Positions 11,721 to 20,700 of a DNA stretch of 64,000 bases are shown here, one piece after another. The DNA is from PFJX01 sp964393825 (lineage in GTDB: Bacteria > Pseudomonadota > Gammaproteobacteria > Burkholderiales > Thiobacillaceae). Positions within the stretch are counted from its first letter, which is position 1. Every line of letters begins with the position of its first letter. The notes under the pieces are model-generated. The model was not told the origin of the DNA and ran no database searches. It was given only the letters and a program-made list of their open reading frames with translations. Location: assembly GCA_964393825.1 (NCBI GenBank), contig CAYMUY010000024.1:4250-68249 (forward strand), written 5' to 3'. A program made the position numbers and the translations under genes.

Positions 11721-12332
11721 TCAGTCGGCGAATTTTGCCAGCGCGGCGCGCAGTTCCGCCACCTCAACTTCCAGGCGGGCCACCCGCGCTTCCAGATCGG
11801 AACTTGCGACAGGCGCCACCGATGGCATGGCCGGCGGTTCGCCACAGAGGAGATGCGCCCAGCGCTGCTCACGGGCGCCAGGCTGGCGCGGCAGTTTCAA
11901 CGCCAGGGCGCCCGCCTCGCGACTGGCCAGTTCGTCGAGATACGCTTCCACCGCCGAGGCATCGGCGAAGTGGTGCAGCCGTTCGCAATTGGCGCGCAAT
12001 TCACTGGCGGTTTGCGGCCCGCGCAAGGCCAGCACGGCCAACAGGTCGACCGCGGCACCCGGAAGGTCGTAGACCTTGCCGAAGTTGTGGGCATAACGCA
12101 GCACCCGCCCGGAAGCGCCATAGCTTTCCATGATCAGGGTGCGGCCGCGCAACGCCTCCAGGATGGCCTGGACCTCGGCTTCCGTGAGCGCCATCACCGG
12201 ATCGCGCGAGGTCTTCTGGTTGCAGCCGGCGGTGAGGCTGTTCACGGTCAGGGGATAGGCGTCCGGGGTGGTCTTCGATTTCTCGATCAGCACCCCGAGC
12301 ACGCGGACCTCTTCAAGGGTCAGCGGTGTCAT
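11721..12332 (-). CDS. YceH family protein (DUF480)
   Basis: A 203-residue protein beginning MTPLTLEEVRVLGVLIEKSK, followed by PLTVNSLTAGCNQKTSRDPV. This is the hallmark of the DUF480/YceH family, which folds as two winged-helix domains. A short C-terminal coiled coil (DLEARVARLEVEVAELRAAL) follows. It begins two bases after the stop of the ferredoxin reductase gene, so they are co-transcribed. The winged-helix fold suggests nucleic-acid binding, but the function is not established. In-frame codons upstream of 12332 fall inside the reductase gene. Confidence 0.88.
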   Translation of the reverse strand: MTPLTLEEVRVLGVLIEKSKTTPDAYPLTVNSLTAGCNQKTSRDPVMALTEAEVQAILEALRGRTLIMESYGASGRVLRYAHNFGKVYDLPGAAVDLLAVLALRGPQTASELRANCERLHHFADASAVEAYLDELASREAGALALKLPRQPGAREQRWAHLLCGEPPAMPSVAPVASSDLEARVARLEVEVAELRAALAKFAD

Positions 12333-12334
12333 GC

Positions 12335-13195
12335 TCAGACGTAGGTCAGTTCCGACCAGCGGCGGTCTTCGATCAAACCCTGCTTGATCTCCCGCCACTG
12401 CTCGGGTGAACCCGCCAGTCTGGTCATGCTGGCCTCGAACGCCGCCGCGGCCTTCTTCATGCCGGCCAGATAGACGTGGGTTTTCGGTGAGCAGACCAGA
12501 TCCCAGACTTCCTCGGCATGCGCGTCGACGCCATCCCGCAGGGCATCGGCCTCATCACTGAGGACGCCATGGCTCAGGCCCTGGATCGCCTGGAAGGTGG
12601 CCTGGTCGTAATAGGTGGCGAGATCGTTGTTGATGTCGTTCATGTAGAGCAGGTCGGTGCCGGTACGGGCGCCGTAATACAACCGCACCTTGCCGGCCCA
12701 ATCCTGGCGCTCTTCGTAGAGCCTGCGCAGGAAAGCGCGGAAGGGGGCGATGCCGGTGCCGGTGCCCAGCATCAGCAGGTTGCTGTTCTTGTCGGCGGGA
12801 ATCCGGAACGGGCTCCTGTAGGGGCCGGTCAGGGTGATCCTGTCGCCGACCTGGGCATCGCACAGATACCGCGAGGCGACCCCCGGGTACTCCTCGCCGG
12901 AAACTTCGTCGATATAGAAACAGCGACGGACCAGGAGTTCCAGTTCGACGCCGCTGTCATCGCCCCGGGCATTGGCGATGGTGTAGTAGCGATGGTGGGT
13001 CTTGTTGCCGAAGGCATGCGGTCCCGGCACCAGCACGCCGATATTCTGTCCTTCCAGGAAATAGATGGCCGGTTCATCGATGCGCAACGTGATCTGGCGC
13101 ACCTCGGCGGTACTCGCGGGGGTGATCCGCGTGGATGACTGGACAACCGCCTCGGTGGTCTCGTTGATGCCTTGCTCGAATTCGGTATCACTCAT
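12335..13195 (-). CDS. Ferredoxin-NADP+ reductase family protein
   Basis: A 286-residue flavoprotein of the plant-type FNR fold. HRYYTIANAR binds FAD, GDRITLTGPYRSPFRIP precedes LLMLGTGTGIAPFRAFLRRL (the NADP pyrophosphate motif), and LYYGARTGTDLLY and HVYLAGMKKA follow. The aromatic C-terminal end of typical FNRs is replaced by WSELTYV. The partner is presumably a ferredoxin or flavodoxin; none is encoded nearby. The start at 13195 (MSDTEFEQGI) is chosen because the extension to 13321 lacks homology and abuts the next gene's stop. Confidence 0.88.
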   Translation of the reverse strand: MSDTEFEQGINETTEAVVQSSTRITPASTAEVRQITLRIDEPAIYFLEGQNIGVLVPGPHAFGNKTHHRYYTIANARGDDSGVELELLVRRCFYIDEVSGEEYPGVASRYLCDAQVGDRITLTGPYRSPFRIPADKNSNLLMLGTGTGIAPFRAFLRRLYEERQDWAGKVRLYYGARTGTDLLYMNDINNDLATYYDQATFQAIQGLSHGVLSDEADALRDGVDAHAEEVWDLVCSPKTHVYLAGMKKAAAAFEASMTRLAGSPEQWREIKQGLIEDRRWSELTYV

Positions 13196-13320
13196 TTTGA
13201 ATCCCATGGAGTGGTTGGCTGAGGGATAGGCCGGAGGCCTCGTGCCACCTCGCATGACCTGAAATGGCAAACGTAAGCGTACCCCGAATGCTGCGACCGC
13301 ACAATTTTTCGGGGCGGTCA

Positions 13321-13644
13321 TCAGGAGCGTAGTGGCACCACCCTCTGTTCAACCAGGGTGACGTTGACCACCCGCCCGCCAAGCAGCCAGACCCGACCGA
13401 TCTGGCGGTCATCCCCCTCGGTGGAGTATTCGAAGCCATATTCCCGATGCAACCGGGCACGTTGATCGCTGTCGCGGCGCAGACGGATCTTGCGCAGCGC
13501 CACGCTGGCATCGAGAAATTGCACACCGGCCTGCTCGCAGGCCTGGCGCGCCGTGGCGAGGGCAATCTCCCGCTTGCGCAGACCATCCCACCAGAACCAG
13601 GCCAGCGCCGCCAGCAACAGCAGGAGCAGGCCTTCCGAACTCAT
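13321..13644 (-). CDS. DUF3301 membrane-anchored protein
   Basis: A 107-residue protein with a single N-terminal hydrophobic segment (LLLLLLAALAWFWWDG), then a basic domain containing ARQACEQAGVQFLDASVALR and RREYGFEYS-like sequence typical of DUF3301. The function is unknown. It overlaps the end of the rhlE gene by four bases, which fixes the start at 13644 and implies co-translation with the helicase. Confidence 0.8.
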   Translation of the reverse strand: MSSEGLLLLLLAALAWFWWDGLRKREIALATARQACEQAGVQFLDASVALRKIRLRRDSDQRARLHREYGFEYSTEGDDRQIGRVWLLGGRVVNVTLVEQRVVPLRS

Positions 13645-14984
13645 GCAGGCTTGTTGGCGGGCGACGTTGCCGCCCGCACCGGCGGCAACAGCAGGGCGCA
13701 CACCGGTTCCTGCCGCGACCGTCGCGAACGGGTGGGTTCACTATCGGGTTGTTCGATCTCCCTGGCCGGAGCGGCAACAACCGCGGCGGCGACCGGACGA
13801 GGTGGCTCCGGATCAGGCAGGGGGGCTTCGACCAGATCACGATTGATGAACTTGCGGATGGCCACCAGAAGCCGCTCTTCCTCATGCGCCACCAGCGAGA
13901 TGGCCAGCCCGGAGGCGCCGGCGCGGCCAGTGCGGCCGATGCGGTGGACATAGTCCTCCGGGGCATAAGGCAGCTCGAAATTGAATACGCAGGGCAGATC
14001 GACGATATCGATGCCACGCGCGGCGATGTCGGTCGCCACCAGCAGCCGCACCTTGCCCTGCTTGAAGCCGTCGAGCGCGGACAGGCGTTCCACTTGCGCC
14101 TTGTCGCCATGAATGATGCCGGTCGACACCCCGCGCTTCTGCAGACGTCGACCGAGTTTGTCGGCGGCGATCTTGGTGCGGGTGAAGACCAGCGCCTGAC
14201 TGATGTCGCGTGCCCGGATGACCTGCAGCAAGGCGTCCATCTTGGCCGCTTCCTCGACCCGGTGCACCACCTGCTCCACCAGTTCGGTAGCGGTGTTGCG
14301 ACGCGCCACCTCGACCCGCATGGGGTTCTGCAGGAAACTCTTGGCGAGGCCGACGATGCTGTCGTCGAAGGTGGCGGAGAACAGCAGCGTCTGCCTCTGC
14401 TTGGGCAACAGATCGAGGATGCGCTTGAGGTCGGGCATGAAACCCATGTCCAGCATGCGGTCGGCCTCGTCCAGCACCAGGAACTGCACCTGCGAGAGAT
14501 TCACCATCTTGCTGCCGGCATGGTCGAGCAGGCGCCCGGGCGTGGCGACGAGGACTTCCACGCCACGACGCAGATCGGCCTCCTGGGCCTTCATGTCGAC
14601 GCCACCGAACACGACGGTGCTGCGCAACGGCAGGTTCTTGTTGTAGGCGACCACACTGTCATGCACCTGGATCGCCAGTTCCCGCGTCGGAGTCAGCACC
14701 AGCGCGCGTACCGGATGTCGCGCCGGCGAGGCGCTGGTATTGGCGTGGGGGATCATTTTCTGCAACAGCGGCAGGGCGAACGCGGCGGTCTTGCCGGTAC
14801 CGGTCTGTGCCTGCGCCATCAGATCCCGTCCGGCCAGCACCAGCGGAATGGCCTGTTTCTGGATCGGCGTGGGAATGCTGTAACCCATGTCGTTGAGCGC
14901 GCCAAGAATTTGCGACGCCAGGCCCAATTCTTCAAAGGAGGTTGCCGCTTCTAGCGCGGCTGCCGTGTTTTCACCAACTTCCAT
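13641..14984 (-). CDS. rhlE: DEAD-box ATP-dependent RNA helicase, RhlE type
   Basis: A 447-residue RNA helicase. The Q motif is FEELGL with PTPIQKQAIP, motif I AQTGTGKT, motif II VLDEADRMLDMGF, motif III SAT, motif IV LVFTRTK, motif V ATDIAARGIDI and motif VI HRIGRTGRAG. The C-terminal tail of about 60 residues is Pro/Arg-rich, as in RhlE proteins, and shortened relative to long RhlE forms. It remodels structured RNA in the cytoplasm. It overlaps the MBL gene stop by one base upstream and DUF3301 downstream, giving a three-gene unit. Confidence 0.92.
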   Translation of the reverse strand: MEVGENTAAALEAATSFEELGLASQILGALNDMGYSIPTPIQKQAIPLVLAGRDLMAQAQTGTGKTAAFALPLLQKMIPHANTSASPARHPVRALVLTPTRELAIQVHDSVVAYNKNLPLRSTVVFGGVDMKAQEADLRRGVEVLVATPGRLLDHAGSKMVNLSQVQFLVLDEADRMLDMGFMPDLKRILDLLPKQRQTLLFSATFDDSIVGLAKSFLQNPMRVEVARRNTATELVEQVVHRVEEAAKMDALLQVIRARDISQALVFTRTKIAADKLGRRLQKRGVSTGIIHGDKAQVERLSALDGFKQGKVRLLVATDIAARGIDIVDLPCVFNFELPYAPEDYVHRIGRTGRAGASGLAISLVAHEEERLLVAIRKFINRDLVEAPLPDPEPPRPVAAAVVAAPAREIEQPDSEPTRSRRSRQEPVCALLLPPVRAATSPANKPA

Positions 14985-15748
14985 CAGATTTCCCGCCAGT
15001 CCAGTCCTGTTTCCTGATCGGCGACGCCGACCCAGGCATCTTCGCAGCCCAGTGCCCCGGCCAATGCGGCACGGGCCAACTGGGGTGTGTTGTTGTGTTC
15101 AGAGAGGTGCGCCGCCACCACATGCGACAACCCGTGGTGCGCGATACGCGCCAGCAATGCCGCCGCCGCGTCGTTGTCGAGATGACCGTAAGGCCCAAGG
15201 ATGCGCCGCTTCAACGCCGCCGGATAGGTACCCGCTTGCAGCATGTCGGCATCGTGGTTGCACTCCAGCGCCAGGGCATCGCAACCGCTCAATACCGACT
15301 CGATGTGCGGCGTCACGTGACCGGCATCGGTGAGCAGACCGAAGCGGCGGGCGCCATCGGAAAACGTGTAATGCACCGGCTCGCGGGCGTCATGCGGCAC
15401 CGGATAGGGTGTCACCCGCAGATCGCCGAGACTGAACGCCTCGTAACCCGCCAGCAGGTTCACCGCGGACAAGACATCGCCGTGAGTATCCAGCGCCGCG
15501 TGGCAGCCGTGACTTAGCCACACCGGACAGCGAGCCCGTTCCGCCAGCTTGGCGACGCCACGACCGTGGTCCCCGTGTTCGTGGGTGACCAGGATGGCAT
15601 CCAGGCTGTCCACCGCCAGGCCCAGCCGCCCCAATCTTCGAGTCGCCTCGCGCGGCCCGAAGCCACAATCGACCATGACCGTGGTCCGGCCAGCTTGCAC
15701 CACCCAGGCATTGCCCTTGCTCCCGCTGCCCAGGCTGGCAAATCTCAC
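14984..15748 (-). CDS. MBL-fold metallo-hydrolase (YycJ/WalJ-like)
   Basis: A 254-residue metallo-beta-lactamase-fold enzyme. It begins MRFASLGSGSKGNAWVV and has the zinc motif THEHGDHGRG, then GLLTDAGHVTP and LECNHDADML. This layout is that of the YycJ/VicX-like group, often proposed to be nucleases. The start is GTG, embedded as GTGA in the stop of bamC, so translation is coupled. Substrate unknown. Confidence 0.88.
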   Translation of the reverse strand: MRFASLGSGSKGNAWVVQAGRTTVMVDCGFGPREATRRLGRLGLAVDSLDAILVTHEHGDHGRGVAKLAERARCPVWLSHGCHAALDTHGDVLSAVNLLAGYEAFSLGDLRVTPYPVPHDAREPVHYTFSDGARRFGLLTDAGHVTPHIESVLSGCDALALECNHDADMLQAGTYPAALKRRILGPYGHLDNDAAAALLARIAHHGLSHVVAAHLSEHNNTPQLARAALAGALGCEDAWVGVADQETGLDWREI

Positions 15749-16875
15749 TTCAACTGCTCGAACAGCAGGCTGACGATGCGGGTGCCGGTTTCGTTGCTGG
15801 CCGGCTGACCATCTTCCATGAACACACGCACCACTGTGGAGGCACCGCCACCCTGGAGTCGCACCTGATATTTCATGGCCTTGGCCTTGGCGTCGTCGCT
15901 GTTCCAGAACGCCAGCTTGGACAGGAAGCCCTTTTCCTTCTTGGTGTTAGCTTCCGGATCGGCATACCGCACGTAGTAGGTGCCGGCCACGCGGTCGCGA
16001 TCTTCCACGGCGAAGCCGATGCGATCGAGCGCCAGGCCGACGCGGCGCCAGGCACGGTCGAAGGGCTCCGGCAACGCCAGGCTGGCCTGACCATCCGCCG
16101 TCTTGCTCAGGCTGGCGAGCGGCGGTGCGGCCTTCTCGGCCAACAGGGCCTGAGCACGCGACTCCTCGACACCGAACCGCACCATCAGGCGGCGCAGCAT
16201 TTCCGCTTCCAGTTCAGGATCGCTCGGGCGTGGTTGCCAAACCGTGCGGCCCTGCCCCTGGTCACCTCCGCTCTGGGTGCCTTCGTACACCTCGACCATG
16301 CCGCGGTGGCTGAGATAGATCTCGGTTGAGCCTGCGGTCGCCGCCGGCTCCAGGCGGGTGCGGAACTTGTCGCGTTCGGCGGTGGAGTAGAAGCTGTCCA
16401 TCGCCTTGCCCAGCCATTTACGGAGACCGTCCTGGGGAATCTTGGCGCGGTTTTCCGCCCAATCCGTTTCCATCACCCCGGCATCCGGCTGTTCGAGGGT
16501 GATGATGAAACCCATTTCCTGCCAGAAGTCCTTGACCACCGGCCACACCTCGGCGGCCGGCGCCTTGACCACCAGCCAGCGCTGGGTGCCGGCGCGCTCG
16601 ATGCTGGCCTTGTCCACCTTGGGCAACAGCGCCTGTTCCGTGGCGCTCTTCGGCCTGCCCGCGCGCTCGCGGTCGTAGGCGGAGAACGTGGCGGCGCCCG
16701 CCGGATTGACGTCCGGCACGGCAAACCGGTTGTCAGCGGCGGGCATCACCAGATCCGGCGGCGCTTCCAGCGGCGGCAGGCTGCCTTGCGACTTGTAGTC
16801 GATCTTCTTGCCTTCGAACATGGAACAGCCGCCGGCGCTGAGGGCCAGGGCAAGGATAACGGCGGTTTGACGCAT
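15745..16875 (-). CDS. bamC: Outer membrane assembly lipoprotein BamC
   Basis: A 376-residue lipoprotein with a type II signal (MRQTAVILALALSAGGC, lipobox SAGGC). The N-terminal unstructured part (YKSQGSLPPLEAPPDL) is the segment that binds BamD in E. coli. Two helix-grip repeats follow (RWLVVKAPAAEVWPVVKDFW and EPFDRAWRRVGLALDRIGFA). It works in the BAM complex that inserts beta-barrel proteins. The start at 16875 directly precedes the signal peptide; the longer frame to 17004 lies inside dapA. It follows dapA by 11 bases, the usual dapA-bamC pairing. Confidence 0.93.
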   Translation of the reverse strand: MRQTAVILALALSAGGCSMFEGKKIDYKSQGSLPPLEAPPDLVMPAADNRFAVPDVNPAGAATFSAYDRERAGRPKSATEQALLPKVDKASIERAGTQRWLVVKAPAAEVWPVVKDFWQEMGFIITLEQPDAGVMETDWAENRAKIPQDGLRKWLGKAMDSFYSTAERDKFRTRLEPAATAGSTEIYLSHRGMVEVYEGTQSGGDQGQGRTVWQPRPSDPELEAEMLRRLMVRFGVEESRAQALLAEKAAPPLASLSKTADGQASLALPEPFDRAWRRVGLALDRIGFAVEDRDRVAGTYYVRYADPEANTKKEKGFLSKLAFWNSDDAKAKAMKYQVRLQGGGASTVVRVFMEDGQPASNETGTRIVSLLFEQLK

Positions 16876-16886
16876 GACGGGGAACC

Positions 16887-17762
16887 TCACAGGGAGCCGG
16901 CTTCTTTCAGGGCGTGACGCAGCGTGTCGTGATACGGCGCGGACAAGGGAACCAGGGGCAGGCGAATGCCGAGACCGATATGCCCCATCTCGGCCAGCGC
17001 CCACTTCACTGGAATGGGATTGGCCTCGACAAAGAGTTTCTGGTGCAGGCCGAGCAGTTTGAAATTGATCTCGCGGGCGCGCGCCAGATCACCCGACATG
17101 GCGGCCACGGACATTTCGTGCATCAGGCGCGGCGCCACATTGGAAGTCACCGAGATGACCCCCTTGCCGCCCAGCAGCATCAGCACCATGCCGCTGGCGT
17201 CATCGCCACTGTAGACGGCAAACGACGCCGGCGCGCGCTTGATCAGATCGGAGCCCCGCTCGATGTTGCCGGTGGCGTCCTTGATGCCGATCACCCCGGG
17301 CACGGCGGCCAGGCGCAGGGCCGTATCGTTGGATATGTCCGCGACGGTGCGGCCGGGCACGTTGTAGAGAATCAAGGGTAGATCGCTCGACTCGGCGATG
17401 GCCTTGAAATGCTGGTACAGGCCTTCCTGGGTCGGCTTGTTGTAATAGGGCGCCACGGACAGGCCGGCGGCCGCGCCGGCTTCCTTCGCGCAGCGGGTCA
17501 ACTCGATGGCTTCGCGCGTCGAATTGGCGCCGGTGCCGGCGATCACCGGAATGCGGCCGGCGGCCTGCTCGACGGCGGTGCGGATCAGCAGGCAGTGCTC
17601 CTCGGCATCCACCGTGGGCGACTCGCCCGTGGTGCCGACGATGACCAGGCCGTCCGTGCCCTGCTCGACATGCCAGTCGATGAGCGCCCGGAAACGGGGC
17701 ATGTCCAGGCCGCCGTCGGGCAGCATGGGGGTAACGAGTGCGACAAGGCTGCCGGTAAACAT
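16887..17762 (-). CDS. dapA: 4-hydroxy-tetrahydrodipicolinate synthase
   Basis: DapA condenses pyruvate with aspartate semialdehyde in lysine and diaminopimelate synthesis. The 291-residue protein begins MFTGSLVALVTPM and has GTTGESPTV, YYNKPTQEGLYQHF (catalytic Tyr) and ILYNVPGRT. GVIGIKDATGNIER contains the Schiff-base Lys. An upstream GTG at 17771 is possible but the ATG matches the family. A TAAAAT about 30 bases upstream may be the -10 box. Confidence 0.97.
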   Translation of the reverse strand: MFTGSLVALVTPMLPDGGLDMPRFRALIDWHVEQGTDGLVIVGTTGESPTVDAEEHCLLIRTAVEQAAGRIPVIAGTGANSTREAIELTRCAKEAGAAAGLSVAPYYNKPTQEGLYQHFKAIAESSDLPLILYNVPGRTVADISNDTALRLAAVPGVIGIKDATGNIERGSDLIKRAPASFAVYSGDDASGMVLMLLGGKGVISVTSNVAPRLMHEMSVAAMSGDLARAREINFKLLGLHQKLFVEANPIPVKWALAEMGHIGLGIRLPLVPLSAPYHDTLRHALKEAGSL

Positions 17763-17888
17763 GGCTATCACGAAATCAGGGAAAGCGGCGATTTTAGCAG
17801 CACAAGTCCTTCGCCGGGCCGCCCCAAGATCGTCTTGCCCCTAGAGGACGGCTGGGGTGACTTTTCCAAGCTCCGGGGTAGGCAATGC

Positions 17889-18407
17889 TCACGCCTTCAC
17901 GGCGCAAAGCCTTTGCACACAGCGCCGCCGCTCGGGCTCCTCGACATCCTCGAACCCGAGCACGCGCATCGTTCCGCGCACCATTTCCAGCAACTCGCCG
18001 GGCAACAACAGATGCGCGGGATTGCGCGGGCGGCCATATTTGGCCTGGCCGAGGCTGAAGGTTTCGTAGATGAGCACGCCCCCGGGCGAGAGCGCGGCCA
18101 TGAGCTCGTCGAACAAGGGGCGGTGCAGGTAGTGGGTGACGACCACGCCCTGGAAGATCTCGCCTGGCAAGGGCCAGGCAGCGGCTTCCAGGTCGGCCTG
18201 CAGCCATTCGATGCCGGGGTGATCACGCCGCGAAGCCACCAGGGAGAGATCGCGGTCCACGGCGACGACCCGATGGCCCAGGGCGGCCAGGTGGAAGGCA
18301 TGGCGGCCGCCGCCGCAGGCGAGATCGAGCACGCGTCCGCCCGCCGGGATCAGGCCGGCCCATCGTTGGACCCAGTCGGAGGCGACGGGATTGAACCAGA
18401 CCGTCAT
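17889..18407 (-). CDS. Class I SAM-dependent methyltransferase
   Basis: A 172-residue Rossmann methyltransferase with GGRVLDLACGGGRHAFHLA (SAM-binding motif I), AVDRDLSLV (motif II acidic residue), LPGEIFQGVVVTHYLHRPLF and ALSPGGVLIYETF (post-motif region). The substrate is not evident. Its ATG overlaps the stop of fliR by four bases, so it is the last gene of the flagellar transcript, although homologues are not known flagellar parts. The frame stays open upstream, antisense-like through fliR, but homology starts at 18407. Confidence 0.85.
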   Translation of the reverse strand: MTVWFNPVASDWVQRWAGLIPAGGRVLDLACGGGRHAFHLAALGHRVVAVDRDLSLVASRRDHPGIEWLQADLEAAAWPLPGEIFQGVVVTHYLHRPLFDELMAALSPGGVLIYETFSLGQAKYGRPRNPAHLLLPGELLEMVRGTMRVLGFEDVEEPERRRCVQRLCAVKA

Positions 18408-19189
18408 TGCCCGCCGACGCCACGCATGGCGCCCATGCCGGCCTGCAACGCCTGCAGCCAGATGCGGTCGAGTTGTGCCGGCAGGTAGGCGAGGGTGAAG
18501 TACAGCACCAGGAAACCGGCGCCGAGGGTGAGCGGGAAGCCGACCGCGAAGATGTTCAGTTGCGGCGCGGCGCGCGACATCATGCCGATGGTGAGGTTGG
18601 TGGCGAGCAAGGCGGCGGTGACCGGCAGGGAGATATGCAGGCCGGTGGAAAACATGATGCCGCCCCAGTGCACCACGGCGGCGAATCCCTGCGCGCTGAG
18701 CGCTGTGCCGACCGGCACCTCGACGAAACTCCGAGCCAGGGCGGCGATGACCAGGTGATGGCCATTGAAGGAGAACAGGATGAGGGTGGTGACGAGCACC
18801 AGGAATTGCGAAACCACTGGCGTCTGCGCGCCGTTGATGGGATCGAACAAGGTGGCGAACGAGAGGCCCATCTGCATGCCCATGAATTGCCCGGCCACCT
18901 CGACGATGCCGAATACGATGCGTAACGAGAAGCCGAGCACCGCGCCGATGGCGATCTGCTGCAACAGCACCATCAGACCTTCGCCAGATACCAGCGCCAC
19001 CCGCGGCGCGGCGGGCAGGATGGGAGCGATGGCCACGGTCAATACCAGAGCCAGTACCACCCGCATACGCGTGGGTACCGCGCGATTGCCCAGCAGCGGA
19101 TCGAATCTCACCCAGGCAAGGATGCGCACGAAGGGAAAGAAGAACAGGACCAGCAACGCGTCCAGGTCGGTGCTGGACAGGGTGAACAT
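18404..19189 (-). CDS. fliR: Flagellar export protein FliR
   Basis: A 261-residue polytopic membrane subunit of the flagellar type III export gate. The early segment FFFPFVRILAWVRFDPLLG and the motif IAIGAVLGFSLRIVFGIVEV, then GLSFATLFDP, are characteristic. It assembles with FliP and FliQ into the pore through which rod, hook and filament proteins leave. It overlaps fliQ by one base and the methyltransferase by four. Confidence 0.95.
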   Translation of the reverse strand: MFTLSSTDLDALLVLFFFPFVRILAWVRFDPLLGNRAVPTRMRVVLALVLTVAIAPILPAAPRVALVSGEGLMVLLQQIAIGAVLGFSLRIVFGIVEVAGQFMGMQMGLSFATLFDPINGAQTPVVSQFLVLVTTLILFSFNGHHLVIAALARSFVEVPVGTALSAQGFAAVVHWGGIMFSTGLHISLPVTAALLATNLTIGMMSRAAPQLNIFAVGFPLTLGAGFLVLYFTLAYLPAQLDRIWLQALQAGMGAMRGVGGQ

Positions 19190-19458
19190 CAGCCCACCAG
19201 GGTCGGGATGCTGCCGAACAGGCGGGTGACGTAGTCAACCAACAATTGCAGCGCCCACGGCCCCATCACCACCAGCACCACGAACATCACCAGCAGTTTT
19301 GGAATGAAGGTGAGGGTCATTTCGTTGATCTGCGTGGCGGCCTGGAAAATGCTCACCATCAAGCCCATCAGCAACGACGCCAACAGCAGCGGCCCGGCCA
19401 CCAGCATGGCCACTTCCAGGGCCTGGCGAACGATGGCGATGACGGTATCGGGGGTCAT
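19189..19458 (-). CDS. fliQ: Flagellar export protein FliQ
   Basis: An 89-residue protein with two transmembrane helices, beginning MTPDTVIAIVRQALEVAMLV and containing SIFQAATQINEMTLTFIPKL, the family signature. It is a structural subunit of the export gate with FliP and FliR. The start at 19458 fits the family length; the longer frame to 19488 has no homology. A 79-base gap containing a GC-rich hairpin separates it from fliP. Confidence 0.95.
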   Translation of the reverse strand: MTPDTVIAIVRQALEVAMLVAGPLLLASLLMGLMVSIFQAATQINEMTLTFIPKLLVMFVVLVVMGPWALQLLVDYVTRLFGSIPTLVG

Positions 19459-19537
19459 TGGACTACCCTCCTGTCGCTGGCGCGACATCCTTCCCGAGGG
19501 AGGTGGGCGCCGCCTTCGGGCGGCCGGGCGGCGGCGC

Positions 19538-20284
19538 TCATATCTGAAAGGTCTGCACCAGCGAGGCGATCAACAGCCCCCAGCCATCCGCCAGCACGAA
19601 CAACATGATCTTGAACGGCAACGACACCAGCATCGGTGAAAGCATCATCATACCCATCGACATCAACACGCTGGCCACCACCATGTCGATGATCAGGAAG
19701 GGAATGAAAACGATGAAGCCGATCTGGAACGCCGTCTTCAATTCGCTGATGACGAAGGCGGGCACCAGCACCTTGAGCGGGGTATCTTCCGGCCCGGCCA
19801 GGGGCGGCACCTTCGCCAGGCGGATGAATAGGGCCAGGTCTTCCTGGCGAGTCTGCTTGAGCATGAAGGACTTGAGTGGCTGGACGCCGCGATCCGCGGC
19901 GACCACCAGGGAAATCTGATTATCGGAATAGGGCTTCCAGGCAGTCTCGTAAATCTTGTCGAACACCGGCGCCATGATGAAAAAAGTGAGGAACAGCGAC
20001 AGTCCGACGATCACCTGATTGGGCGGCGCCTGCATGGTGCCCATCGCCTGGCGCAGCAGCGACAGCACGATGACGATGCGGGTGAACGAGGTCATCATCA
20101 ACAGCGCGGCCGGCAGGAACGTCAACGCCGTCAGCAGCAGCAGGGCTTCGATGCTGAAGGTGTAGTTGGTGGCGCCACCCGCTCCCGGCGTGCTGGAGAA
20201 AGCGGGAATGCCGGGCGCGGCCCAGGCGACCAGCGGCAGGCCGACCAGCGGCAGGGCAAAGAGAATGGTTTTCAAACGGGGCAT
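19538..20284 (-). CDS. fliP: Flagellar export protein FliP
   Basis: A 248-residue protein with a cleavable signal peptide (KTILFALPLVGLPLVAWAAP) and the FliP motifs LTFLPAALLMMTSFTRIVIV, PPNQVIVGLSLFLTFFIMAP and VASVLMSMGMMMLSP. It forms the core of the export pore in the flagellar basal body. It lies five bases downstream of fliO. Confidence 0.96.
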   Translation of the reverse strand: MPRLKTILFALPLVGLPLVAWAAPGIPAFSSTPGAGGATNYTFSIEALLLLTALTFLPAALLMMTSFTRIVIVLSLLRQAMGTMQAPPNQVIVGLSLFLTFFIMAPVFDKIYETAWKPYSDNQISLVVAADRGVQPLKSFMLKQTRQEDLALFIRLAKVPPLAGPEDTPLKVLVPAFVISELKTAFQIGFIVFIPFLIIDMVVASVLMSMGMMMLSPMLVSLPFKIMLFVLADGWGLLIASLVQTFQI

Positions 20285-20289
20285 GAAAC

Positions 20290-20700
20290 TCAGCCAGCTT
20301 TGCGCCGCTGCAGCACTTCCTTGAGTTTGTCGGAGAAGCCCGACAGGGGATCGTGCAGTGCCGGGGCGCTCACTCCTTCGGGACGCGGCAGGCTGTGGAG
20401 GGCATTCACCTGACCGCCACCGACACCCAACAGCAGCCAGGTATCACCGACCTCGACCACCACCAGTTTTTCCCGCGTGCCCAGCATGACGCCGCCCACC
20501 ACCTTGACCACGCCCTGGGCACCGGTCTGGCCGGGGGAAAAGCGGCGCATGAACCAGAAAAACACCATCATCGCCGCCAGCACGATAAGCAGACCGAGCA
20601 GTCCCTGGAACAGCACGCCAGAGGTAGAAAGGGCGGGGGGAGCGGGAGCCGCCCAGACCGGGCTGGCGAGCAGCACGGCCACCAGGAAAAGCCGCTTCAT
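20290..20700 (-). CDS. fliO: Flagellar biosynthesis protein FliO
   Basis: A 136-residue protein with a signal-like N-terminus, a transmembrane helix (VLFQGLLGLLIVLAAMMVFF) and a small cytoplasmic domain with LGTREKLVVVEVGDTWLLLG, the FliO core. FliO helps FliP assemble. It overlaps fliN by four bases and is in the standard order fliM-N-O-P-Q-R. Confidence 0.92.
   Translation of the reverse strand: MKRLFLVAVLLASPVWAAPAPPALSTSGVLFQGLLGLLIVLAAMMVFFWFMRRFSPGQTGAQGVVKVVGGVMLGTREKLVVVEVGDTWLLLGVGGGQVNALHSLPRPEGVSAPALHDPLSGFSDKLKEVLQRRKAG

Noticed and set aside
17889..19238. Single 449-codon frame covering methyltransferase and fliR region
   Set aside because: Only the last 172 codons match a methyltransferase; the upstream part is an out-of-frame reading of fliR, so no fusion.
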